This document shows, in pieces, positions 1 through 7,500 of a stretch of 64,000 nucleotides of DNA. Source of the stretch: Acetivibrio sp. MSJd-27 (GTDB taxonomy: Bacteria > Bacillota > Clostridia > UMGS1840 > HGM11507). The notes beneath the pieces were generated by a model, which ran no database searches, was not told the origin of the DNA, and saw nothing but the letters and a program-made list of their open reading frames with translations. Location: contig NZ_JAHLPV010000003.1 of the NCBI RefSeq assembly GCF_018918095.1, forward strand, positions 62,001-126,000. The letters run 5' to 3'. A program made the position numbers and the translations under genes. Position 1 is the first letter of the stretch. Each line of letters begins with the position of its first letter.

Positions 1-698
1 TTGTCCCCGTCGACGACATACATCTGGTCGCCGGATTCTCTCACCGGGTTTGAGGTAACCGTTTTGTTTGCCGCCAGGTTCGTCTTCGGAGCGGCACTGC
101 CGTATACCTTGTTCTTATTATCGCCGGTGTTTGCCTCATCCTTGGCGATGCTCTCATCCAGATAGACTTCCAGTTCCTCTATGTAGCCGACAACCGATTC
201 TTTCGACGGATCTCTCGCGTCCATTGTCATTTTCACCGTCAGTTTGACATAGCGCGCTTTGGTCTTTTCAAAGGTGATCGTTCCGCTGTAATGGGCATCC
301 ACCACATCGTCGGGACATACAAAATGGTTTTCATCCGCCTCGGCGACCTTTGTGAAGCTGCTCCCGTCGGAGGAAACCTCCAGCGTATAGCCGTGAAGCC
401 TTCTGCTCTTGTAGGAGTTGTACTCGTAAACCTTAACCATATTGATTTCTTTTTCTTCGCCGAGATCAACCATGGCATAGCTGTTTTTCCGCATAACGGT
501 AGCTTCTCCGCCGGTCGTAGCATGTGTATTCCCGTCGGTCAGAAATTCTGGATTACTGGCGCTTCCGCTGGCACTGCCTGTCTTGTTCAAAGCCAGGTTT
601 TCCGCTGCCAGCCCTGTGAGCGGCAAAACAGAAAGGCAGGACAGAATCAAGGCGATTGTGAGTAGGGCCGCCAACCCGTTCCTTTTTAACATTTTCAT
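1..698 (-). CDS. Secreted F5/8 type C (discoidin) domain protein, C-terminus beyond the window
   Basis: The frame is open from an ATG at 698 to the window edge, so only the first 232 or so residues are visible. AGGAGG lies just before the ATG. A signal peptide (MKMLKRNGLAALLTIALILS, then an AA-E cleavage site) precedes an F5/8C lectin-like module at about residues 33-180 (NLALNKTGSASG, MVDLGEEKEINMVKVYEYNS, ARYVKLTV, GYIEELEVY). A second module seems to start at about residue 210 (NLAANKTVTS). F5/8C modules usually bind sugars on the outside of the cell. The module closely resembles the first F5/8C of the next gene upstream, with the same VYE(Y/F)N and GYxEE motifs. It sits last of the four visible genes of the leftward transporter operon, 45 bp after its neighbour. 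Any catalytic or anchoring part is not visible. Confidence 0.85.
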   Translation of the reverse strand, partial: MKMLKRNGLAALLTIALILSCLSVLPLTGLAAENLALNKTGSASGSASNPEFLTDGNTHATTGGEATVMRKNSYAMVDLGEEKEINMVKVYEYNSYKSRRLHGYTLEVSSDGSSFTKVAEADENHFVCPDDVVDAHYSGTITFEKTKARYVKLTVKMTMDARDPSKESVVGYIEELEVYLDESIAKDEANTGDNKNKVYGSAAPKTNLAANKTVTSNPVRESGDQMYVVDGD

Positions 699-743
699 AA
701 AAACCTCCTGTTCTTGTGTATCTGTTTCTTGTAATATATTTTG

Positions 744-3491
744 TTATTGTGTAATTGTTACCGTGTTGGTTGCGCCGTCCCATTGGACGTCCGCGCCGAT
801 GTTTTCCGCCAGGAAACGCAGGGGAACCATTGTCCTGTCATTGTGCAGCATTGGAGCTACATCGCAGGTGATCACCTCGCTGTCCACATCGATCTCGTTG
901 TTCCCGATCGTCATAACAATGGTCTTATCGCCCTTGCTGGCAATAACCTGCTCCAGTTCCTCATTCCAGCTCACTTCCATCCCCAGCGCTTCGCAGATAG
1001 CGCGGAAAGGCACCAGAAGCCTGTCATTGACAAGAATTGGCTCCACATCCGTGACAAGCGGTTTCTGATTGATCAGAATGGTGTATTCTTCTTTTCCCGC
1101 GCCCGCTGTTCCGGAATGAAATATGCGGATCTCAAAAAATGCAGCGGCTTTGTTTTGCTCTGTCTTAGGCACCAGCTTCAGATATCTTGCCTGCACAGGC
1201 TGGAATTTTACCGTCTGGTTTCCGCCCGGTCCTCCCGCCGCCTCTGCAGCTTTCTGATAGGCCACGTCATCGTCAGAGATCAGGAGTTCGTAACTTTCAG
1301 GAAGACGATTGTAGTCCCAGTCGATTTCAATGGTATCAAAGGTTTTCTTTTCTTTCAGATCGATTTTGAACCACTGTTCCGCAGCGGTGTCCCCCTGCCA
1401 TTTCGTGGTCGTCGTATTGTCCAGCGCCAGCTGAGCGCTGTCAGAATTGGCGGATGCGGCCGCCTGCCCGCCCAGGGCCAAATTTTCCGCGTCACAATAT
1501 GCTTCCGCCTCTGTGACCGTCGTCCCGCCGGGAACAACAAATTTCAGATACCTTGCGTTTACAGCGGGAAAAGCGAATATGTCGCCAGTGAAGCTTCCGC
1601 TCACTGGCTGATACTGCTGGTTATCGGAAGAATAGAAAACGGTGTACTGCGCGGTGTCCGCTTTCAGAATCGTCCGGTTTACGTTTTTTTCCTCTCCCAG
1701 ATCCACCGTCAGCCACTGTTCCGCACCGGTGTCCGCTTTCCATGCGGTCTCCAGGCGCCCGTCGTTCAGAAACGCCGCGTTTTCCTGATTGGAGGAGACG
1801 TCCGCTTGACGGTTTCGCGCCAGGTTCATCTGATCCCGCATCACCTTCGCCGCACGGATGGCATTTCCCGCCTCAAAAATATACCAGGTCCAGTTTCTGC
1901 CTGTCTCCATATATTTTTTACTCATGTTGTACAGCTGCTCGTTTGTTCTCGCTTTATCTCCCATCATGGCAGAAATCACAGAGGTCGCCATCCAGGGGAA
2001 CTCCGTCTTGCCTACCCGGTAAACACGGTTCGGCTGTTCCGCGCTGAATTTGCTGTACAGATGGATTGCCCGCTCTGAATCGGTAGGCAGAATCTCATAA
2101 AGGATCGGGAAAACCTCGCTGACCGAATCGCCGTAAAAAACACTCCAGTCCACCAATCTGGTTTTCGTCGGGACAATATAATAAATATATTCATTCCGGT
2201 CTTTCAGCCACATACTCTCCAGCCCCTTGGTGCTCAGCTCCAGCTTCTCCTGATAATAGGCGGTTTTGGCCGGGTCCTTCCAGATATCCCGCTGAAGTTC
2301 CACCATATCGGAAAGGGAAGCGTTCACCTGGCAGTTGTCCTGCAGGTATTTTGTCCGATGCCCGTCCTGATTCTTGGCCTCAGCCAGCCCATCCTCCCGC
2401 AGGGTTGCGATGGAAGAATCAAAAATCAACTCGATATCCGCTTTCCGCTTGGTGATGAAGTCCAAATCCCCGGTCACTTCATAGAATTTGCGGATCATCA
2501 TCAAGAAAGTGGATCCCCTGGAGTCGGACGCGGAATACTCATCGGTGGAGCGGTAGTCATTGGGATCCACCGCATTCACTCTTCTGGTATAGATGGTACC
2601 GGTCAATCCGTATTTATCAGGCGTCCGGTTGATATGCCCGATATACCAGTCAATCCACTTTTTCACCGCGGCGATATTCTGTTCTTCCGGCACGTCCAGC
2701 AAGCCGATACATGCCAACGTGGCAAAATAAGGCTCTATGTTCCACTCGTCTTTTCCGGTGTCAGTATCCCTGGTGAGATTGGCCTTGTTCATGACGATAG
2801 CTCCGTCGGTATCCTCTCCGGGATTGTCGATCTGCTGCGCCCGGATCCAATCCGCTTCCTCCTTCATAATCTTGGAGTAGTCCACCATAGCATAACGGCT
2901 GGGTTCATCCTGTGTCTGCGCAGGTGCGGCCCCTTCGATCACCTTGCCCTGCTCCTGGGGCTTGGTGTCAAACATCTCGATTTCCTCCACATAGCCGATA
3001 CCCTTATTCTCATCCCCGCTGGGATCGATGGCGGCCACAACAGTGAAACGGAAAAACCGCGCGGTTACCTTCTCAAACTCTATTTTGGTATAGTAGTGCC
3101 CCGGCTTGATCACTGTCTCACAGAGCACATTGTCGGTTCCTTGCGTCTGAATTGTCTCCCAGCTGACACCGTCCTGAGACGCCTGTACTTTATAGCCCCG
3201 AAGACGCTGCACCTTATTTCCGTTGAACTCGTACACGTCGATCCGGTTGATTGACTGCTGTGCGCCGAAATCAAATTTTACCCAGGTGTTTTTCCGCACA
3301 GTCCAAGCCTCTCCCTGTTTGGAGACACTTTTGTTTCCGTCAATTAGAAACAGGTGATCGTTGGTTGCCCGAAGTGTCAAAGGGGTAAGCTCCGCCTTCG
3401 GAGCCAAATTTTCAAAACTGTCCTCCCCGAGAACCGGCAATGCACCCCATATCAGGCAGGCGCACAGCGCCAGGCAGATGATTCTTCTCAT
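744..3491 (-). CDS. Secreted six-hairpin glycosidase-like protein with three F5/8C modules and a Cu-amine-oxidase-N stalk
   Basis: This is a 915-residue protein. The frame is open further upstream, but the ATG at 3491 is preferred because it is followed by a signal peptide (MRRIICLALCACLIWGALPV) and preceded by GAGGAG. Order of parts: an F5/8C module (about 30-178), an alpha-helical region (about 200-545) resembling (alpha/alpha)6 'six-hairpin' glycosidases (YGLTGTIYTRR, RGSTFLMMIRKFYEVTGDLDF, DNCQVNASLSDMVEL), two more F5/8C modules (about 555-795), and two copy-amine-oxidase-N (PF07833-like) repeats with PFRAICEALG and PLRFLAENIG. The last domain is a non-catalytic surface stalk in other Clostridia. 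The protein probably binds and cleaves a glycan at the cell surface. The glycoside hydrolase family and catalytic acids were not identified, so specificity is open. It lies 14 bp after the permease gene, in the importer operon. Confidence 0.85.
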   Translation of the reverse strand: MRRIICLALCACLIWGALPVLGEDSFENLAPKAELTPLTLRATNDHLFLIDGNKSVSKQGEAWTVRKNTWVKFDFGAQQSINRIDVYEFNGNKVQRLRGYKVQASQDGVSWETIQTQGTDNVLCETVIKPGHYYTKIEFEKVTARFFRFTVVAAIDPSGDENKGIGYVEEIEMFDTKPQEQGKVIEGAAPAQTQDEPSRYAMVDYSKIMKEEADWIRAQQIDNPGEDTDGAIVMNKANLTRDTDTGKDEWNIEPYFATLACIGLLDVPEEQNIAAVKKWIDWYIGHINRTPDKYGLTGTIYTRRVNAVDPNDYRSTDEYSASDSRGSTFLMMIRKFYEVTGDLDFITKRKADIELIFDSSIATLREDGLAEAKNQDGHRTKYLQDNCQVNASLSDMVELQRDIWKDPAKTAYYQEKLELSTKGLESMWLKDRNEYIYYIVPTKTRLVDWSVFYGDSVSEVFPILYEILPTDSERAIHLYSKFSAEQPNRVYRVGKTEFPWMATSVISAMMGDKARTNEQLYNMSKKYMETGRNWTWYIFEAGNAIRAAKVMRDQMNLARNRQADVSSNQENAAFLNDGRLETAWKADTGAEQWLTVDLGEEKNVNRTILKADTAQYTVFYSSDNQQYQPVSGSFTGDIFAFPAVNARYLKFVVPGGTTVTEAEAYCDAENLALGGQAAASANSDSAQLALDNTTTTKWQGDTAAEQWFKIDLKEKKTFDTIEIDWDYNRLPESYELLISDDDVAYQKAAEAAGGPGGNQTVKFQPVQARYLKLVPKTEQNKAAAFFEIRIFHSGTAGAGKEEYTILINQKPLVTDVEPILVNDRLLVPFRAICEALGMEVSWNEELEQVIASKGDKTIVMTIGNNEIDVDSEVITCDVAPMLHNDRTMVPLRFLAENIGADVQWDGATNTVTITQ

Positions 3492-3505
3492 AACATTTCT
3501 CCTCT

Positions 3506-4387
3506 CTATCCTTTTACCGCGCCGATCATGACGCCCTTTACAAAATATTTCTGCAGGAAGGGATACAAAAGCAGGATCGGAACCGTCGCCACCATAATGG
3601 TCGCATACTGTATAGTCTGAGATATCTGCTCTTTTTCCGCCGCCGAGGAATCCATCAGCATATTGTCCATGCTGTTTGAGATCAGAATCTCCCGCAGGAA
3701 CAGCTGGAGCGGATACAAATCCCGGTCGGACAGGTAGATCATTGCGTTGAACCAGGAATTCCAATGCCCCACCGCATAATACAGCGTGATAACCGCAATG
3801 GAGGGCAGGGTAAGCGGAAAAATAATCTGAAACAGAATCACAAAATCGTTGGCTCCGTCAATCTTGGCCGCTTCCTCGATGCTGTCCGGCAAATTGAAGA
3901 ATGCGGTTTTCAGGATCATCAGGTTATAGGTGCTGATAACCGTAGGGATAATCAACGCCATTCTGGAATTCAGCAGACCCAAGCTTTTTATCAGCAGGTA
4001 GTTTGGAATCAGCCCACCGCTGAAAAACATGGTCACCACAATCATGGTGGTGATCGGCTTGCGCCACATGAAATTCTTTCTGGATATCACATACGCGCCG
4101 ATAGATGTCATAATGACATTGCAAGCGGTTCCCACAACGACATAGAACAGGGTATTCATATATCCCGTGTAAATATCTTTGTTGGAAAAGACCGCCTTGT
4201 ACGCGGCGAGGGAAAAACCAACCGGCTTATAGACAATTCCCGTATAGGCCGCGTATTCGTTCGCGTTGCTAAACGACACAAAAACAACATATAAAAAAGG
4301 ATACAGTGCAATCAGGGTAATCAGCGACAGCAACAGCACATTAAACACGTCGAAGAGCCTTGAAGGCACACTTTTCTTGATAGCCAT
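3506..4387 (-). CDS. ABC transporter permease, CUT1 carbohydrate family (YtcP/MalG type)
   Basis: This 293-residue inner-membrane protein has about six hydrophobic segments, beginning with NVLLLSLITLIALYPFLYVV. The EAA loop that contacts the ATPase is visible near the middle (EEAAKIDGANDFVILFQIIFPLTLPSIAV), and the C-terminus has the QKYFVKGVMIGAVKG ending typical of YtcP-type permeases. It should form a heterodimer with the permease encoded 16 bp upstream to import an oligosaccharide delivered by the lipoprotein at 5818-7464. No ATP-binding subunit is encoded nearby. CUT1 systems commonly borrow a shared MsmK/UgpC-type ATPase. GGGGGAATATT before the ATG supports the start. Confidence 0.95.
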   Translation of the reverse strand: MAIKKSVPSRLFDVFNVLLLSLITLIALYPFLYVVFVSFSNANEYAAYTGIVYKPVGFSLAAYKAVFSNKDIYTGYMNTLFYVVVGTACNVIMTSIGAYVISRKNFMWRKPITTMIVVTMFFSGGLIPNYLLIKSLGLLNSRMALIIPTVISTYNLMILKTAFFNLPDSIEEAAKIDGANDFVILFQIIFPLTLPSIAVITLYYAVGHWNSWFNAMIYLSDRDLYPLQLFLREILISNSMDNMLMDSSAAEKEQISQTIQYATIMVATVPILLLYPFLQKYFVKGVMIGAVKG

Positions 4388-4403
4388 AATATTCCCCCCA
4401 TTT

Positions 4404-5372
4404 CTACCACAAGCTGGATTCGCTGAATTTTCTGCTGAGTGTGTTTGCCGTCACGACAAGAATCAGGTTGATCACCGAGTTGAACAGTCCAACCGCCGTG
4501 CTGAAGGAATAGTCCGCATTGATCAGACCTCTCCGGTACACGAAGGAGGAGATCACATCGGCCGTCTCGTACACATTTTCATTGTAGAGAAGAATAACCT
4601 TCTCCGCCCCCTGGGACATGAACTTGCCGATATTGAGAATAAAGAGAACGATAATGGTCGGTGCGATGGAGGGCAGCGTCACATGCCAAAACTGCCGGAA
4701 ACGGTTCGCACCGTCGGTGTATGCCGCCTCATAAAGCGCCGGATCCACACCGGCGAGAGCCGCCAGATAAATGATGGAATCCCATCCGACGCTCTGCCAC
4801 AGGCTTGTGGTGACATAGATGGGCCGGAACCACTCCGGCTTCAAGAGAAAACTGACCCGTTCCCCCCCGAACATTGCGATAATGTCGTTGATCAGTCCCG
4901 ACTGGGAGGTGAATTCCACCACCATGCCGCAGACAACCACGACGGATATAAAATGCGGGAGATAGGTGATGGACTGCACGGTCTTTTTAAACCATTTTAC
5001 CCGCACCTCGTTCAAAAGTAAAGCCAAAATAATGGGAAAAGGAAATCCGAACAGGAGCTGGTAAAAACTCAGAAGCAAAGTGTTGCGGATCGTCCTCCAG
5101 GCATAAATGCTGGAGAAAAATTCCTTAAAATGCTTCAGCCCCACCCATTGGCTTCCGAAAATCCCCTTTGATACGTTGAAATCCTGGAAAGCCATTGTAA
5201 CGCCGTACATGGGAAGATAATGAAATACCACATAGTACGCTACAACGATGATCATCATATAAACGACGATATAGTTTTTGGAATAATCTTTTTTTATCTT
5301 GGACCAAAAACTGTCGTCTCTCACTAATAAACTGCTTCCCTTTTCTGTTGTCTTATTCTTATCTCGAAGCAT
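4404..5372 (-). CDS. ABC transporter permease, CUT1 carbohydrate family (LplB type)
   Basis: This 322-residue membrane protein has a charged N-terminus followed by hydrophobic segments (YIVVYMMIIVVAYYVVFHYLPMYG). It carries the LplB hallmarks: GVTMAFQDFN, the EAA loop (YEAAYTDGANRFRQFWHVTLPSIAPTIIV) and ENVYETADVISSFVYRRGL. It is the partner of the YtcP-type permease that follows 16 bp later, and the first gene of the leftward operon. The ribosome site is weak (AGAAAC), but no other start leaves a sensible N-terminus. A candidate sigma-A promoter (TTTACT, 17 bp, TAAAAT) lies about 70 bp upstream. The leader also contains an inverted repeat, TGTAG/CTACA. Confidence 0.95.
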   Translation of the reverse strand: MLRDKNKTTEKGSSLLVRDDSFWSKIKKDYSKNYIVVYMMIIVVAYYVVFHYLPMYGVTMAFQDFNVSKGIFGSQWVGLKHFKEFFSSIYAWRTIRNTLLLSFYQLLFGFPFPIILALLLNEVRVKWFKKTVQSITYLPHFISVVVVCGMVVEFTSQSGLINDIIAMFGGERVSFLLKPEWFRPIYVTTSLWQSVGWDSIIYLAALAGVDPALYEAAYTDGANRFRQFWHVTLPSIAPTIIVLFILNIGKFMSQGAEKVILLYNENVYETADVISSFVYRRGLINADYSFSTAVGLFNSVINLILVVTANTLSRKFSESSLW

Positions 5373-5439
5373 TGTTTCTGTTATGTAGCCGATTGATGCC
5401 TACATTCTCCTTTCTCTGTTTTGTCAGCGCCTTATCTAT

Positions 5440-5468
5440 ATTTTAATCTTGAGGATGTCAGAAGTAAA
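5440..5468 (-). promoter_or_regulatory. Candidate sigma-A promoter of the leftward importer operon
   Basis: On the minus strand, TTTACT (5468-5463) is separated by exactly 17 bp from TAAAAT (5445-5440). It is placed suitably upstream of the LplB-type gene. Both hexamers are imperfect, so a regulator may be needed. Confidence 0.4.
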
Positions 5469-5573
5469 TCTTCATTTTTTGGAATCCATATTAAAAATAT
5501 GAAATTTCCTCCCCTCCTTTCCGCTCCAGTGGATTGCTGCCAAATCACCATCACCGTTTTTTATTTTTTAATG

Positions 5574-5593
5574 ATTCATTTTGCAAAATGAAT
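5574..5593. promoter_or_regulatory. Perfect 20-bp palindrome, candidate operator of the importer locus
   Basis: ATTCATTTTGCAAAATGAAT reads the same on both strands without a mismatch. It lies between the divergent operons, 225 bp before the lipoprotein start and about 105 bp upstream of the leftward promoter. Full dyad symmetry is typical of a dimeric repressor or CcpA/LacI-like site. AraC proteins more often use direct repeats, so the binding protein is uncertain. Confidence 0.4.
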
Positions 5594-5817
5594 ATTTATT
5601 TTTTCGACGGTTCATGTTAAGATCTAAAATAAGAAATCTTGATCGAGATATTCATAAAAGCAGGCATGTTTTTCCATTTCTAAAAATAAAAATACATGTC
5701 TGTTTTCCGCATCATTTTTATCTGCCGGCGACGAAAGTAAAAATTTGAAGCGGAGGAAAACATAATATTAAATTCCGTTTTTCTCTGTTTACACAACCTT
5801 TAAAAAAGGGGGACACA

Positions 5818-7464
5818 ATGAGAAGACATTTATTTTTCAAGAAAGCATGTATTTTCACAGTCATTCTTTCCCTGGCCGTATTATCTTTCGGCGGCTGCAA
5901 AGGGGGGGACGATACGGCAGGCACCTTTGACGGTGACGTGAGCTTTCCTTTAAAAGAGCCCGTGACGCTTACCTACTGGGTTCCGTTGGGCGGATCGGTA
6001 GGCGTTATAGACGACTTTAGCCAGATGGGCATGTATAAGGAACTGGAAAAAAAGACAAATGTAAAAATTGAGTTTATTCATCCCATTGAAAGCCAGCTCT
6101 CTGAGCAGTTCAACATCATGATCGCCTCAGGTACATATCCGGACATTATCGACGGAATGAGTTATTACAGCGGCGGTCTGACCAAAGCTTACAACGACGG
6201 CATCATCGTCCGGCTCAATGACCTGATCGACCGCTACGCACCCAACTTAAAAAAAATATATGAAACCTATCCCGCTCTTCTTCCGTATGTACTGGACGAA
6301 AACGGGGATCACTTTGTTTTCCCGTCTCTGAAGGGCGGTGCGGTACTCCGCCAGGGGAATGGTCCCATCTTCCGGAAGGACTGGCTTGAAAAGCTGAACT
6401 TATCCGTTCCCGAAACCATTGACGACTGGACAAACACGCTGCGCGCATTCAAAAACAACATGAATGCCAAGCGGCCGCTGATCCTCACTACAAAGGATCT
6501 GAAAAAGGATATTCTCATAGGGGCTTTCGGCATCAAATACGATTTTTATGTGGACAACGGAAAAGTGAAATACGGTCCCTATGAGCAGAACTATAAAGAG
6601 TATTTGAAGCTTCTCAAGCAATGGTATGACGAAGGGCTGCTGGACAAAGAATTCGGTACCCTCAACACCAAAATGATTGATTCGAGCATCTTAAACAATG
6701 AGGGCGGCGCCTATATCGGTGTGCTTGGCAACGGACTACAGCGGTATCTAACCCTGACGACCGATCCCTCGTTTGCCCTGCAGCCGGTTCCTTATCCTGT
6801 TCTGCACAAGGGCGACAGCCAGACCATAGAAACCCTCGCCAGCATTGTGGGGAGCAAGAACTGTGCGATCACAACAGCCTGCAAAAATCCGGAGATCGCA
6901 GCGGCATGGCTCGACTATGCTTACAGCAAAGAGGGAAGCCTGATCTGCAACTTCGGCGTGGAGGGTGAAAGCTACACCATGGAGAACGGCTATCCGACCT
7001 TTACAAAGCTTTTAACCAACAATCCGGAGGGAAAACCCTTCTCAACCATGGGCAGAATGTACGCCAGAAGCTTCAGCGTGGGCCCCTTTGTTCTGGATAC
7101 CCGCTATGGAGAACAGTTCTTCTCCATGGATGTGCAGAAGGAAGCGGTCGATGTGTGGGGAAAATATGCCAAGGAGGCGGAGGAAGCCAGTCACGAGTAT
7201 CTTGGAACACTGAATCCCGATGAGATCAGCCAGACTACTTCAAAGATGAACCAGATTCAGACCTATGCGGACGAATATTTCATCAAATTTATCCTTGGAA
7301 ATGCTTCACTGGATGAATTCGACAGGTATCTGGCTGAGATGAAAAATATGAAGATGGATGAAATTCTCGCCGTATACCAACAGGCTTATGACCGATTTAT
7401 TCAGAAATATCCCAATTACAAAATCCCGTATGATACGGATATCAGCGAGATATATCGGAAATAA
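5818..7464 (+). CDS. Extracellular solute-binding lipoprotein of the CUT1 importer
   Basis: This 548-residue protein has a lipoprotein signal peptide ending in the lipobox-like LSFGGC (Cys about residue 27), so it should be tethered to the outer face of the membrane. The body is of the large LipO/YtcQ-type binding proteins used with LplB/YtcP permeases: LTYWVPLGG near the start, YPDIIDGMSYYSGG, VLPFVLDENGD-like strands, GPIFRKDWLEKLNL, and the C-terminal FIQKYPNYKIPYDTDISEIY. It binds an oligosaccharide and hands it to the two divergently encoded permeases. A GGGGG-type ribosome site lies 7 bp before the ATG. It is the first gene of a six-gene rightward series. Confidence 0.93.
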   Translation: MRRHLFFKKACIFTVILSLAVLSFGGCKGGDDTAGTFDGDVSFPLKEPVTLTYWVPLGGSVGVIDDFSQMGMYKELEKKTNVKIEFIHPIESQLSEQFNIMIASGTYPDIIDGMSYYSGGLTKAYNDGIIVRLNDLIDRYAPNLKKIYETYPALLPYVLDENGDHFVFPSLKGGAVLRQGNGPIFRKDWLEKLNLSVPETIDDWTNTLRAFKNNMNAKRPLILTTKDLKKDILIGAFGIKYDFYVDNGKVKYGPYEQNYKEYLKLLKQWYDEGLLDKEFGTLNTKMIDSSILNNEGGAYIGVLGNGLQRYLTLTTDPSFALQPVPYPVLHKGDSQTIETLASIVGSKNCAITTACKNPEIAAAWLDYAYSKEGSLICNFGVEGESYTMENGYPTFTKLLTNNPEGKPFSTMGRMYARSFSVGPFVLDTRYGEQFFSMDVQKEAVDVWGKYAKEAEEASHEYLGTLNPDEISQTTSKMNQIQTYADEYFIKFILGNASLDEFDRYLAEMKNMKMDEILAVYQQAYDRFIQKYPNYKIPYDTDISEIYRK

Positions 7465-7500
7465 TGGAAGGAAGTAGCGCATGGGAATGGGGGAAAGGGG

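Larger units (their letters stand above)
5373..5817. promoter_or_regulatory. AT-rich divergent promoter region between the two halves of the importer locus
   Basis: This 445-bp stretch has no credible gene. It separates the leftward permease operon from the rightward lipoprotein/AraC operon. It holds the leftward promoter listed separately, a perfect 20-bp palindrome at 5574-5593, and A/T runs. No convincing promoter with consensus hexamers was found for the rightward operon, which is what would be expected if it needs AraC-type activation. Confidence 0.6.

Noticed and set aside
744-1090. Amine oxidase activity for proteins with the Cu-amine-oxidase-N domain
   Set aside because: The catalytic amine oxidase domain is absent from all four proteins. 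The N-terminal domain alone is a structural module.
741-2078. A 445-codon open frame on the plus strand
   Set aside because: It lies opposite the glycosidase-like gene, has no ribosome site or family motif, and its residues (many Arg, Cys, His) are typical of antisense frames.
3492-3764. Longer start for the six-hairpin protein
   Set aside because: The extra residues come from the end of the permease gene in another frame. The signal peptide and ribosome site mark the ATG at 3491.
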